From: Hypomesus transpacificus | Taxonomy: Eukaryota > Chordata > Actinopteri > Osmeriformes > Osmeridae | DNA: 64,000 nucleotides | Direction: 5' to 3' | NCBI RefSeq assembly: GCF_021917145.1 | Contig: NC_061067.1 | Location: 4,669,389 to 4,733,388 of the forward strand | Shown: positions 1 through 21,530 of the stretch, one piece after another | Layout of the letters: each line of letters starts with the position of its first letter | Position numbering within the stretch: position 1 is the stretch's first letter | Position numbers and translations under genes: made by a program | The notes under the pieces: model-generated | What the model saw: the letters and a program-made list of their open reading frames with translations, nothing else | Databases searched by the model: none | Told to the model about the DNA's origin: nothing

Positions 1-147
1 TAATGAATGCCGGTTTTATAATGTGTCACTATGAACCCTTGTCGAAGCATACAAACGTGCTATAGAGCAGTTGTCATGGCTTAAAGCATGGGCATATTTG
101 GATAGTGTTCAGTGGGTGAGCGGAGAGCTCACGTGCCATGACTGTAC

Positions 148-3100
148 CTTCCAGGGCAGGTTGATGGCATTCTTCAACAGCCTCTCCACCTCATTGAGTT
201 TCACCTCGATGTCGTTCGCCTCTTTAATCTTCAGCAACCCTGAAATTAATGAAACAACACAAACACCACAACACCATGTTAAACTGGGGGAATTTTCATA
301 TATCTTCACAAAATTGTATTGAGGTTATTGAAATAGAAAACTCGATAGTTCTTGATTGACGAAGCTTAAGCTTCTTGTCAAGAGAGTCTTGTTTTCAAAA
401 AACAAAACGACCTCCCTACTGGGCGAGCTCCAGGTAAACCCTATCTGTGCATCGACCATGACAAAGAGCATTCACTCTGACCTTTGTCTCCGCACACGAC
501 AGATCAACCCCCAGGGCAGGAGGGCACAAAGGCTGGACAGCCATGAACTAGAGGCAGACCCTGGTAAAAGGTTGCTATAAATGTTAGTGAAAAGGTGTCT
601 GGTGATTTCATGAAATAACCTTTAAATCATAACAACAGTTGGTTTACTGTTGTCTCAATGATAAAAAAAAAAGAAAAGAACTTAAAAGGAAATATTTGGT
701 TGCAATACATAAAATACAGTTTCAGTACAGCAAACATTTTTTTCTGAAACTAATATTAGCAGATACAGTTTGTGTGACCTATAGCCTCATAGTGGGAGTC
801 AGTCACTGCAACCAATCATCAACACAAATGTTGAAACAGCCCAAATGACAAACACAGGGATTGTCACTAATCAGAGATCTCCCAAACAAATCCACCCCTA
901 AATATGCTGTGGGTCATGATGACTAAGACATCAGGAGGGTGAAAATGACCGGTCAACAAACATCGGACCCACAGTGGAAAATAGAATGTTGACAGAAGCT
1001 TCCGCAATGTCTGTGTCATGCTGATGACAAGTTTTGAGCGTCATAGTAACAAGCTCTTAGTGCCTGATCAGCTCCTACTACGCACACAGCGACCACAGAG
1101 CTGCGTAAGGGGTCAGAGGCACTTTGCAACAGGCGGCACTCGGCACAGCTGATGTAATGACCTCATTCATTAGAAATGTCCCACAGTGATGGCATCATGC
1201 CCCCGGTGGTGGGTGAGGAGACACTGGGCCGTATTATCAGCAGTCAGACCCCGGAGGACTACCCCCACTCTCCCACTTCCACCACCAAGCCCTCTGATCA
1301 TGCTACCTCAGAATCCTGTTCCTCCTGACTGAAATAGACCTCCATTCTCCAAATTCATCATGATTTAACAGTTTTGTCACGTAGCACACAGAGTGTTATT
1401 ATGGTGTTTTATCATGAACTGAAATAATGTTTCAACATTTTTGAAATAATAAGAAACGTGTCTATGAGAAAAAACGTATTGAATAATGCTACAGAAGGTG
1501 GTGAAACATTACAAATGAAAAGGAAAACGATGAACTGTCCTAAGATCACCTGTTGTTTGACCTGTATACACATCACTGAAGACTAACGCTAATTCTGGAA
1601 TGTCAAAACAACATTTTCAAACACACCAAAGCACAACCTAATACCATGCTGTGACTTATTTTCTATCCATACTGTCTATATTTAGGATTTAAAGCTGAAC
1701 CTATAAGAAGAGAGACTCAAATCAGCCGTGTTTATCCCATCTAGAATTTCGGTACACTTCCTGTGGAAGAGTACATATCCTGTCTGTGCTTCCTGGAGGC
1801 TGGGGGGTCTGAGTGAGTTGCCATGATGCCCAGAAAGCTATGTGTTATGTCTCTGTATGAGGTCATTATTTGGAGGGCCCCTAATTGGTCAATTTGTCCT
1901 CTTCTCAAACCTGACCCCAGGTGTTGTGTGTACTGTGAAGAATGTGCTTGGAGGTAACTGTGGGAAAGCAAGTTAAATGTGGAAGGATAGTTCTTGTTAA
2001 TTTTTCAACATTCAATGAAAACATTATGGAAGGCCTAAAACTATTTTGTTTCACCTTATTTTTCATTTCAATTATAGTACCTGAACCTTGCTTTACAGTT
2101 AGAAAAAGCTGTGTTCTTCTTAAGAGTTTAAACACAGCTCTGGGGACTGCTCTCTCATGGTGTAAGTCCAGTCTGGAAGCCTGTGAGGAAACCTCAGAGC
2201 TGACTATTTTGACCTGTGGTTACTGACAGTGCTGTACTTCGAAATAACTATGGTTCAACTCTGACTTCCTGTGAAACAGGTTCCCGGTAGAAAACAAAGA
2301 CATTTGTCACACTCCCTTACTTTATATGTTCCTTGTTGGTGACCAGCTGAGGGGTCTTATGTGAGGTCAGCTGTTATGAACACAGACAAACCACAGGAGT
2401 AAATATAGGAGGCCACTCTCCTCCCTAGCCTAGTGTACCACCCTCTATCACCCTCTCTCAGACTATGACATCAGCCTGGAAGGTCTGAACACCGCTGCAG
2501 TTGCCTAGGTACAGCCCAGAAACAGCACAACACCAGCAGGGACCTAGAAAACCAGAAGGGTTAGAACACAGCAGAACTAGCTTCTTCTACTTCGGTGTGA
2601 CTTCTCATCTGAGTGACAATTGGAGGAAGGCAAATGAAATATTAAGCAGAGGTGGGAATTAAAGAGAGGGACCATTTAAGTGGAAGATGGATTAATCTGC
2701 TAGCCATCGAATCCATCCAACACCAATACTAAGATGAAGTCTCAGTAATTGGTTTTTCAGTATTACAAGTCTATGTATTCTGAGGAACACACCACAGAGA
2801 GAAAGAAGAAGTCCAAAATGAGTCGTTAAGTCTGGCATACTTTCGCATCATGCACTGCACATGGTGAAGGCAGTGGGACTATTACTAGCTCTCGTAAACA
2901 TGGTACATGACGGCTATTTCAGAGAATGGGAAGGAAGCACGGCCTCCCTGTTGGCTTCCAAAACAGTCCTAGACTCAGTGGGCAGACACAGAGAGGTGTC
3001 AGAGACACTGTACAGGGTGATCGTAGATGTTACAGTCTCCGGGAGTCCTGCCAGAAGCCGGGCACTGCCAACAGCAGGGCATCACTGTGACTGAGGGCAG

Positions 3101-4073
3101 GGGCCCAGACCCCAGGGGCCAGTGAAATATGTCTGCATGGCATGACCCTGTCCAACAGTGAAGGACCAGCTGCTGCTATGTGGCACAGAATGTGAACTTA
3201 CTGGACAGATTCAGACATCAACTGAGACTCAAAGTCTTTAGAGCTGCAGTCTGTTTTGTAGCAGGATTGTGAGTTCAATGCAAGTTTAATGTACTTTGAC
3301 CCTGTGAACTTAGAAATGTAAAATAGATGTGTAAGATCAAAAAGCAAACAACTGCTCATATGTTGCAGGGGGTTTCTGACAGCAGCATACACATCATAGA
3401 ACAAATGAGAGTACAGAGGTGTTTGTTAGGACCCTGAATAACTTTAAACAAGGCAGGGTAAACCATGAACATAAAAGTGTAGATAACTCTGTGAAAGTAT
3501 CATGAGAATATGCCAGTGGACCTCAGTGAATGATTAAGACACTTGTATGCATATATCTGGATTTCGGAAAGTAAGATGTTGTATATATAAAAACTTTACT
3601 TGCCATCTATGTGTTCTTTAAAAAAATATATACATGAACACATTTGAAAATATGTTAATATTAAGATCAAAAGAACATAACAAATGCAATTGTTGAATAC
3701 TGTCGAATGTTCCCAAATCAGAGCAATTGGTGGTCGCACTACGTTAATGCACTTCCATGTCTTATGTGTTTTATCGTACCCATTCCCCATAATATTTACT
3801 ATAAACACTGAACCAACCTTCTATTAGTGGAGACTTGGAGAGATCTCTTCTGTCCTCAGGAAATGATTCGACCAATCTTTTAAATAACCTCCCAAAATCC
3901 GAATAACTCCTGTGCAAGTATAAAATGTTTCTGTCCGACCATTCGGTTCTGATCTCGAAGAATTCCTCCTCTTCTCCTCTTTGACTTATGATAAGCCTCC
4001 GGATACCGTTAACCCAGCAATCCTTTACAAACATGTTGACCAGAGAAGTTCCTTCGAATACAGCTGATGCCAT
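148..4073 (-). CDS. pxdc1: PX domain-containing protein 1, first two coding exons (partial)
   Basis: Two exons on the minus strand: 3818-4073, from an ATG that opens [15 protein letters not shown], and 148-239. The first ends in G before a GTTGGT donor. The second follows TTTCAG, completes the Gly codon, and ends at WK before GTACAG. Together they give 116 residues against about 231 in human PXDC1; the rest lies off the left edge. Residues 1-85 form the phox-homology-like part ([33 protein letters not shown]). Exon 2 gives a helical stretch ([16 protein letters not shown]). PX domains usually bind phosphoinositide head groups on endosomal membranes, but the specific role of PXDC1 is poorly known. 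The gene is divergent from prpf4b on the right, as in human 6p25.2. I am confident of the family and orthology from recognition of the N-terminus; no alignment was run. Confidence 0.88.
240..3817 (-). other. pxdc1 intron 1
   Basis: This 3.6-kb stretch separates the two pxdc1 exons. It starts with a GTTGGT donor and ends in TTTCAG, read on the minus strand. The sequence is unique-looking and moderately AT-rich. The few open frames are short, lack splice-supported ends and show no domain-like composition. I see no convincing additional exon, RNA gene or mobile element in it. Confidence 0.6.
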
Positions 4074-5871
4074 TCTTCCGCCGTCAGTCCAACATTCTGG
4101 GACAGAGCTCTGGGAAAGAGACGTGGGGATGATATGAGACAGTTAAGGACATGCCAATTCAAGATGACAAAAAGGCTACGATTAACTTGTTAGCTCTAAA
4201 ATATTTGTGTCCACATGATGTGACGCTACGCACTTCTGAAACTTTGGCACCTAACTCCGAGTTGCCGATTTGGCAACAATGTATCGGTATGAGGACGTCA
4301 GTGTTTGTACAGACCATCGCAGACGCAATCTCTAACGTGGCACTGTCAACCCCGAAGAAGAAAATAACGGTGCTGGAATCTGTCAGCATTCCCTATAATT
4401 CGTTCTGATTAATACCTGTTAACTAGTCAGTGCAATGACATAACAACTTACTCCCTAAGACCTTTAAGAAAAAATGTATTACCTTCTCCTACCTTAAAAA
4501 GAGTCTACAGACATTTTGGATTGCTCTGCTATGAGGACTCTTCTTGAGTGTCTCATGATGCCATCAGTAGGCTAACGATCCGACGTGGTAAAACCAGTGG
4601 AATGCACAGTCTGGTCAGATCCTCTGTGCTCTCCAGCTCTCAGGAAACATAATCCAGAGTTGGTTGCTCCGGAGAGAGAAATATCCCGTTGCTTCTATGT
4701 CTCGCAGAAGTTGAAGTCCTCCTCCCCCTCCTCCCCTCTTCCTCTTCCTTTTCCTCACTTCTTGTCAACACTGTGGATGCTATGCAAAGAATGCAACTGC
4801 CTCTAGAGAGACTAGACTGTCCATCTTGCAGCTGGGTTTACACTTTCTCTGGCCTCTTCCCAACACTTCATTTGGTTGCTCTATGTCGGTTTGCATAGTT
4901 ATACTGTTTCTGTGATGGGAGAAAGAGAGAGCAGTGGAGTTATCGCTGCCACTGCTTCATCAGCCATTACTGAACGTTAATGTTCCACTGAGTGCTCTAA
5001 GGTCTGTAGGACGCCCAGTCAAGGAGCTTTACAGGAAACATATAACCAGCTGGCATCATGAGGACTCAGCTGTAATTAATGACCTGAGATCCCCAGGACT
5101 GGGAAGGCTCCTCTTTACAGCCGGCTACGCAGGAAATTGCCGGATAATTGTGTATGCACAAGTTGTAAAAAAAATAATAATAAAAAAACATGTTTTACAG
5201 TTATGGATGTAGAGAGTAAGAGCGAGAAAGGAGGAGGGGGGGGGGGGGGTAGACAACAGAATATGTCAGTGTGAGTGAAAATGTACGACTTAGAATGTAG
5301 AAGCAACCCACATGCAATTTCACAGGAGAAGAGATGAGACCAATGAGATTGAAGAAAGCAATCCCCCTGTAATGTGCACCCCTTGAATTTCACGAACAGA
5401 TGTGGGATGTAAAATATGTCTGCTTTCACCAACTCACATCTTCCATCTGATTATGCTCAACTGCACCTCTGAGGGTCTTTCCAACATCACAGAAGTATCC
5501 GGGAACCAGGAAATGTGTCCACTCGGGTGAACGAAATGTGACATCAAATCTGCCATGCAAAAGACTTTATCTTTCAAACTAACTAAAGAGGCCTCTCGAG
5601 CATATGGTGTCTTTATTCTGGCTGTTCTTCAATGGCCGTTCTCCTTTCTCTTCTCCTAGTCTGGAGAGATATTCATTGGTTTTACTGGAATTCAAAACTG
5701 ATCGAGTTACTGTAAAACAGTAGCCGCAATAACCAGAGCAACTCTATGCTTCATTTTACTTGTTTTGTTTAGGAACTGAGATTTTGTAGTGCTTCATGGA
5801 TGAAAAATATGGTTCAGTGAACCATACACTGTATTAGATGTTCACAAACTGCAGTCCTGTCCTCAGACACC

Positions 5872-5942
5872 CACCCACACATACACACACACACACACAC
5901 ATACACACACGCACACACGCACACACGCACACACGCACACAC
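5872..5942. repeat. CA/CACG microsatellite
   Basis: A run of CA dinucleotides is interrupted by ATAC and by regularly spaced GCACACAC units. It lies in the pxdc1-prpf4b spacer with no gene overlap. Confidence 0.9.
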
Positions 5943-6999
5943 CTGCAACCCTGTAATTAGGATCACTCAGTTTGGAGCTTGGCTCTGTGGTTGAGACACA
6001 CAGACTGTGTCAGCAAATCCTGTCTCTCACTACCTCATTTTGGGCTTATTCTTTTGATAAAGAAATAGAAAACATTGCATGGAAAAAAGCACGCTCCGCC
6101 AATCATCGACCGCATCAAATGTTTGAGCACATTTGATTCTCATTACAACAGAGGCAATGCCAAAACCCTACTGGGTAAAGTATGTGAGCAAGTGGACCTG
6201 TGTCAGTCGAGTCTTGGTGTGAGAGACTTGAAGGTTGGGTTCTTTGCCACTGAGAAGGGGGGGTGCGGGTTCCTGCTTTTCTGATCAGGAGCCAAAGCCC
6301 TGGATAACAACATCTGAGCCTCCAGCAGGACCACAGAGTTCTGCTAGTCGCATGCCTGTTCTCTGAGGTCACACTATAGGCGTAGTCTTAGCAAAACATA
6401 AGGCAGTATCTACCGTATACTGCAACACAGAACACTGGACTTCCATTTTGCAAGTGTAATGTGAGTCAGATCTGTTATGGCATTTCCCATGAACTGGCAT
6501 TGTGACCAGAATGCTGTGGATAAGTTTGTGGGTCTGTCAGCTGTCACCTGCAGTCAGCAGGATGGGGCTTCAGCACGGTTTAGGCCTTGTTTACGACAGC
6601 TATAAACTCCAGAAGCATCCATCATGCTGTTAAAATGAGAGGGAATTAAAGACGTCTGCAGCTCCTGTTCTCTAATCCCACACCCAGCAGCAGAGAAACC
6701 TGTCTGTTCCTCCATCCATCCGTCTGTCTGTCGGTTAGTCTGTTTGGTCAGTCTGAGGCTCTATTGATTTTCCCTTTTTTTCCATCTGATTTAAGTTTTA
6801 CAGTCCTTTTCTAGGGAACTCTGAGTCAGGCCGATGGATATGAATTGTTGAGGATAAGGATGTGTCAGTGAAAAGGGTAAAATGTTCAATGCGACAGGGA
6901 TTTGCTGCTCTTCTTCCCTTTAATCAAACTGTATTTCACTTTGTATCAGGCCCGACAGTTCCTGTGAGCATGTTGTAATTCTTCAACAAGGAAACAGCT

Positions 7000-7033
7000 G
7001 TGTGTGTGTGTGAGAGTGTGTGTGTGTGTGTGT
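7000..7033. repeat. TG microsatellite
   Basis: A short TG run interrupted by GAGAG, in non-coding spacer DNA. Confidence 0.85.
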
Positions 7034-8789
7034 CTGCATGGTGAAACTGTGCAGATGGATTGGATATACTGGTATCCTACACATAGATGAATTTCTGCAC
7101 TACAGTATTTGAACTACACGACACAAGAACAACCTTGTGGTCCAGATCCATCCTCTTCCTCTTCAGTGTGCCCTCACACGCTCCAGAGCACATTGAGATG
7201 GCACATGAATCTGATCTTGCTTCCCAGAGCCAGCACAGACATAAATCCCAGCACCTGACAAGGCCATATGCCTGGGGGCGTGCTACCAAAAGCACGTCCC
7301 CTTACCCTTGCAAATCCTCTCGCAGAAAACCAAACAGCAGAGGCTCATAAAACTAGACTAGAAAGGAGAGAATAGGCAACAACAACAAAAAACGAAGAGC
7401 AAGGAGGGCAAAAACAAAAGGATGGAGGGTGTAGGCGCGCAGCATCTGTCAGGGGTCAAAGACCTTCTGTGTGGATGGAGACAGGCATAGTGGCCTGGGG
7501 CCATCTCCTTCCCAGACTCCGCTCAAGGAACAAGTCATCTGCAGCCATAACTCTGGATGCGTCCACCAACACAAACAATGGCCAGGAGGAGCAGAGGGGT
7601 CTGGGAGACGCCACCCCCAGCCAGGGCCTGAGTGTTTTTAACGGACTTCATAATGGACTGCGGTGGCTATCAAGAAGCATCTGCTGGAGTCCATGTTTTA
7701 TGGCCTTGTCCTTATTGTGTCTCGGCTGAAGCCCAGAGAGTGAGGGCCAATCTTATTGGGGGAGGTCTGACAGCGGCCGCCTCTATCTCATCTATAATGA
7801 CACACCACCTTTAAAGGCCCACTCCAAACAACATTGAAAGTCTTTCAAAGTGGCATTTAGTCAGCAATTGTCTCTTGAAAGGTTGAAAGTTTAAAAAAGG
7901 GAATAGATTAGTATAGTATTAGGGTACCATCTTTATAACACGCTTTTGTGCTTTTTGCTTGATAAAGAAGCAAAAAAGAGAGAGAGAGCTGAGTCAGGGT
8001 CCAGCATGCAGTACACAGGCAGGTACATAGCCACGGTCTGTGATTTACTGGATGCTGTGGGACAGGGCCTCTACTCATAGAATATCTAATGTCTGCATGC
8101 CTGATGCTTCTGAGACCCTTCTCTCCAGAGCATCGAGACCCTTCTCCACAAACACTCACAAACACACCATCTCGCTGTGTAAATCAGAGACATGACGCTC
8201 AAAGGACTGCTACAGCCACGTACGGGCTGGTAAGTTACGACCCCCTCACTGAAGAAAAGAGAAACCCTCTTGCAAGGCTTTAAAGAGACACCAGGGAAAC
8301 TGGGCCAGTTCTGAGCTAGCTTCTTGCATGATATTTTAGGCATTAAATAAGTTACAAATATTTGTCTCAAAAATGTCACGAGTTTGAAGAAGAAGAATCC
8401 TTTTAATGATTTCACACAATTAGTAGATCACACACGTGTGCCAGGTGTCAACTGGAGAACCTGACCTGTCCCACTGTCCCTCCTCCCAGGGCAGCTGTAG
8501 GAACAGTGGGCAGCCACATCAGCAAGGCCCATGGGCCAAGTCCAAGAGCTCCCCGAGGGGTTGACATACATTTCAAAACGTTTTGAAAAAAATAATTCTT
8601 TGGGTTTGAAAAAATGTTTGGGAAAAAACGTTTTGAAAGGTTTAAAAAAGTTTTAATTTTTTATGTTTTTGAAGAAGAAAAATTATTCACTTGTCCTGTA
8701 CAATTGGACAAGCCTTAATGTTTATCCCTGTCACCCATATCCTGGCCAGAAACATGGGAAGGAAAGTGATTTGTTCTGCATGTTTTTAT

Positions 8790-8945
8790 ATTGGGTCCTT
8801 TGCGGAGGAAACCCGTGAGAGCACATGGAAAACATGCTCCACACAAAAAGCCAAGGGGCCCCAAGCAGGAATCAAACCCAGGACCTTCTTGCAAGGAGGC
8901 AGCAGTGCAAGGCAATACAGGCTGTGCCACATACCAGGCTGTGCC
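8790..8945. mobile_element. Old interspersed repeat fragment (fish SINE/LINE tail-like)
   Basis: The stretch reads like a decayed copy of a common fish dispersed repeat. It has a GGAGGAAACCCGTGAGAGCA block, then CATGCTCCACACA, then a GGAATCAAACCCAGGACCTTC block resembling a tRNA box B on the opposite strand. The short open frames over it (MENMLHTKSQ... and others) are by-products. Family assignment is from memory of repeat consensus sequences. A RepeatMasker run with a teleost library would settle it. Confidence 0.5.
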
Positions 8946-9400
8946 ACACAGTTTGTGCAAGTAAAGGAATCTATTGCTGCCTCATCATCACTCTTATCAC
9001 TCCAAACCCACAGATGGGCCTATCATCAGATTTTACAGACCCGCACTGAGGGGGACTTCCCAAAGTGACTGTGACAGGTAACAAGGGTGCTTGATAATTC
9101 CCAGCCCTTGGGTTTCTTCTCTGACTATCTCTCTGAGAATATCCAGAAGTTTATACAGCAGTATGTGCAACTCCAGGTAGCTCATTGAGACTTCCTTAAA
9201 TGCAGTCCGTGCTGTCAAATGTTTTTTAACCAGTACAATAGCCTACCACCCCCTGGTGCTCAAAATGAAAGAAAACGAACATGATTTTGCTAGAAAGAGC
9301 ATTTTCCCACGCCAGGACGGTAGGCGGCAGATTGGCCACAGATTTAGTGTTATGAGCGTACAAAGAAAAATATCGAGGAAGTGGCCTCCAGTTGAGGAAA

Positions 9401-17512
<8,112 letters not shown>

Positions 17513-19150
17513 GGGCCATGCCTGGCTGGGGTCCCACCAGCCTAGGGCAGGCAGCCCCCGGCTGGGTCTCACCAGCCCAGACTCCACCCCCCCACCCACC
17601 CTTTACCAAGGAGAACGCCTGACCAACATCACTCAGACTGAGGCCGAGTTTCGATTCTCTAACGTGCATCCTTCCTACATGCCTTCCTTCCTTCCTCCGC
17701 TCCTTGAAGATATCAGTGACAACATGATTGGTCCTCACAGCTGTAATCCATCCTGTCATGTCTGATTTAGATATTTGAAGGATTTTGAGAAAGTAAAGGA
17801 GGAAGGAAGGAGGATGTGGAGGATTGAAGGTTGCATATGTGGACAATCCTGACATGGCCCAGGCTTTGCAGCACCGTACTAGACTAAACCAGCCAGGAAC
17901 ACTGCGTTGAGACAGGCCCAGATTCGCTGTGAGAATGTTAAGGATTTATTTTTGTTTCCTCCACCCTGATTTTGATGGATACAATATATTGTTTTTATTG
18001 TAAATAGGTCATTGAATAACTAGGCATTCATGAGTGATAAAATAACAAAAAAAAAACATCTTGTGGATCATCATTGTAAACTTCCCTTCTTTGCCCGGCG
18101 ATGCAGTTATCAACTTTTTTTTATATTTAACTGGCATTGAAGTGACTGACTGGAAACAAAAGCATATAATTCCTGTAAATATGTCTATTGAATTGTTAAA
18201 GAATCTTTTGTCAGTCAGTTTAGTTTTGTGTTGTACTTGCTTTCAAATAGATGATAAAAATCCAATGATGATGGCACATGTTAATCTTCTTTATTTTGAA
18301 TTTTTAAAGATCACCCAGCTCGCTGTGGGGCGATGCATGCTTCTGAATGTGCTGGACCTTAATGCTCTCCACTCCTCCGGTGCAGCCCAGTGTAAAAACT
18401 CTGTGTGATTAGATGTCGTCCCACATGTGATGGTGCCACTACCATCTCACAGGACCCCTCCTCCTCTTCCTCTCCTGGTTCGTACTGAAGGAATAGCTTC
18501 AGCTCTAGTACTGGACTCTCCCCAAACCACAGGACTGTCAACACAAAGGTGGTTGTTTCTGTTTTCTTTGACTAAACAGCTCCGTGGTTTCACACAGCTT
18601 CTGTCCCTCCTTCCTTCCCTGGCCCCCCTGGCCCGGCCCCCCTGTCCTGCCCTCCTGGCCTGACCCCCCTGTCCTGCCCCCCTGGCCTGTCCTGCCCCCC
18701 TGGCCTGACCCCCCTGGCCTGTCCTGGTCCCCCTGGCCTGGTCCCCCTGTCCTGGGCCCCCTGGCTTGACCCCCCTGGCCCGGCCCCCCTGGCCTGGCCC
18801 CCCTGGCTTGACCCCCGGCTCAATAGGCTCTCAGATATAAGTGCCTCCTGCATGAGCCCTGTCTGTTAAACACAGAATGACGTCAGCCTCTTGAAGCCAC
18901 GCCCCAGGCGAGCCCTCCCTGTCCCCCTCCCTGTCCCCCTCCCTGTCCCCCTCCTCTCCGCTCATGTTGTATACATCTCATTGTTATCATCGGTCCTTGT
19001 GTTTGATTGTTAGTTTTTTTTTTTTTTTCAGTGACAGAAAAACAAATCTTGTGATTTCATTAAAGAATAGAATTGTGAAACGCAGCTTATGAATAAGCAC
19101 CTACCGTGTATCACCACTTTTAGTAATAAAATATTTCATATTCTATACCA
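17513..19150 (+). other. prpf4b: prpf4b 3' UTR (inferred)
   Basis: AT-rich untranslated-looking sequence follows the TGA stop. Candidate poly(A) signals are ATTAAA at 19059-19064 and AATAAA at 19125-19130, so the transcript could end near 19.08 or 19.15 kb. Earlier ends near 18.04 kb (TGATAAAATAAC then A-run) are possible. Length is inferred from the signals only. Confidence 0.5.
18615..18955 (+). repeat. C-rich minisatellites in the prpf4b 3' UTR
   Basis: From 18615 to about 18815 short units of the type CCCCCCTGGCCTG and CCCCCCTGTCCTG alternate irregularly. A separate array of CCCTGTCCCCCT units (about 12 bp) follows at 18910-18955. On the minus strand the first array reads as a collagen-like Gly/Arg frame, which is a repeat artefact. 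Confidence 0.88.
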
Positions 19151-19410
19151 GGCTGTGAATGTTGTTTTCTCTTTTGTTGTCACTTTAGATTTGTTTAAAC
19201 AGATGTGTCCTGACCCATCATATTTCACCTTAAGAGACAATAGCGTTCCATATCCTAGGGTCAAAGAGGGCCTATAGATTGAGGGCCTTTCTAGTTGGAT
19301 TAAAATCCACAGTGATATCGCCAAAAATGGTTTTATATTTATGCAAAGTACAACAAAGAGAAAAAATGACATTTAGTCATACAGCAACAGCCAATCTTGA
19401 TTAGGTGCTT

Positions 19411-19595
19411 ACATTTAGTCATTTAGCAGACGCTCTTATCCAGAGCGACATACTGTAAGTACAGGGACATTCCCCCCAAGGCAAGTAGAGTGAAGTGCCT
19501 TGCCCAAGGACACAATGTCATTTGGCCCAGCCGGGAATCGAACTGGCCACCTTCTGATTACTAGCCCAATTCCCTCACCGCTCAGCCACCTGACT
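19411..19595 (-). mobile_element. tRNA-derived SINE, copy 1
   Basis: Read on the minus strand the element starts GTCAGGTGGCTGAGCGGT (box A-like, resembling Leu/Ser tRNA). It continues with GGTTCGATTCCCGG-like box B sequence (here as CCGGGAATCGAACTGG on plus) and ends in the body AGCGTCTGCTAAATGACTAA. A second copy in opposite orientation lies near 45.7 kb. It sits just downstream of prpf4b. Confidence 0.82.
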
Positions 19596-21219
19596 TACTT
19601 TAAGGGGCTTTCCCTTCTTAGAGAAGTCAGTGTTAGAGGCTCCCTGGCCCTGCCAGCAGTCAGAGGCAGACACGTGAGGCAGACATGTGAGGCAGCTGAG
19701 TGACAGGCCCCTCCTCCACCTCTGAACCTCAGCCTGGAGAGACCAAGACAAGCCCGCTCCACCCCAAGCCTGATGGGAGAAGGTAGGGAGAGGTGGGGGT
19801 GAGGCAGAGAGGTGGGGAGGGGAAGCTACTTCAGGGTGAAGGAGAGAGCTTCTTTGAAAAGAAACCATGTGAGACTATCTACCACTGCCTCAGAGCTTCA
19901 AAGGTAAAAGGCTCATCGCTACTGCATCCACTCGTAGCGATTTAAAACTCCTGTTTGAAACCCCTCTAGAGCTCCAGTCCCTGTGTATGATCGCAGTTAT
20001 GTTCGCTGTTGGCACTTAGAAAATGTCAGCGCTTAGAAAATGTCTTGCCTTCGATAATGTCCGGAGGGGAAAAGGCCTAAAGATGTAAAGGGCGTCTGAG
20101 TTAAATGAAGACTGTATTGGTTGTCAGTTTAAAGAATGTGTGAATACTTGGGCCATCGTGACATGGGGATGGTAGTCACTGAGAGGGCCCCTGAGAAAAA
20201 CTAATGGTCTCTCAGCTTTGATCTTGTATGTATGCCACAGACTCTTCAGAACCAGAATGAAGCTATCTCCTGCCAGCAGGCACAGACATGTACAGATGTA
20301 AGCCATTAACAGGCAAACATACGAGAGGAAGATGGGCTCTTATTTATTCCACAAATATGTCTGTCCACATCCTCCCGTCTTTAGAGAATGCTAAAGATTT
20401 CAAATGCCAGCATTTTCAGCTATGCAGAGAGATTTTACAGATAACCTAAATAAAGGGAAATGGAGGATGCATCCTTGCAGATTTAGACAGTGTCTGTCTA
20501 TACATATGTGTCAAATGGCCGTTATCCAGCTCCTGAAGCAAATTTACCTGCAGTTTTTATTAATCGCCTGTAGGGGGCCACACAAGCCCATTATTTGATT
20601 CTCTATAATTCCATTATCATCAAACCAGGTTACTTGGAGTTTTCCCGGTGGTGTGGTGCACCGCGATAACTGCGTGTTGGAAGTAATAACCCCACGGTTC
20701 ATACCACATTAATCAAATGTCTGGTAAACTTCTTTACTATTCAGAAACAAAGTTGATTTAAGACAACCTGGCCAGGACTTCCCTGGGTCAGATCAACTTT
20801 AAGTGAATGGTTGCAAACTACGCTGACATTTAAGTGTCATGCAGAAACAGTAATCACGTTACCAGTCAATTACTCTTTTCTTTCTCTTTATCCTTAAATG
20901 TGAGGTTTTCTGTGACTGCTGACCACTGAAGACCCGTTAAGGAAGCAATTCTGTGCATTCTATATCTGTACTGTCCCACTCATGTATTTAATCATGGCTG
21001 AGAGACAGAGTGTTCACTCATGCCATCAGTTTGTCTTGAAATGATTGTTTGATCCGGGTACTCGACTAATAAAACCAGAATCAAATTCCTTTTCCATTGT
21101 CGTTGACTACTTCCGGCCTGCCTCCTTCAGATAACCTTCCTATCACTTACAAAAATCCAGACCAATCCCATTTTTGCATTATTTCTTATCAAAAATAGAA
21201 AGACAGGAGACACAAATAT
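19596..21219. other. Spacer between the prpf4b and unidentified-gene 3' ends
   Basis: The two genes are convergent here. The stretch is unique-looking, with no splice-supported open frame, no RNA gene and no clear repeat other than the SINE before it. Confidence 0.5.
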
Positions 21220-21496
21220 ATAATTTCCTTTTTTTTTTTTATTAAAACCATACAAACATTTGTGGTCAGTTATAAAAGAGCAGAGAGATTGTTCTGCCAG
21301 AGGAGCACTGCTGGGCACTGTCTCCCCACACAGAGAGATTGTGGTTTGTCTGGACCTTCAACCAGGCCCTGGCAATCCCTGCACTCAAAGTCTTCTTAAT
21401 TGGCCCGAGGTCTCCCCTCATATCTCAGCTAAACCTACAGACTGAGTACAGTATTTACATGTTTAAAAAAAGAAAAATGATGAGGAAGGTGAAATA

Positions 21497-21530
<34 letters not shown>

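Larger units (their letters stand above)
4074..9400. other. pxdc1-prpf4b divergent intergenic region
   Basis: This 5.3-kb spacer lies between two divergently transcribed genes, so both promoters should be inside it, pxdc1 near 4.1-4.6 kb and prpf4b just before 9.4 kb. It contains a CA/CG microsatellite (about 5872-5942), a TG microsatellite (about 7000-7033), a T/A-rich homopolymer-like patch at 8565-8690 and an old dispersed repeat at about 8790-8945. No TATA box is obvious next to either gene. The open frames present are short and unsupported by splice sites or domains. Confidence 0.5.
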
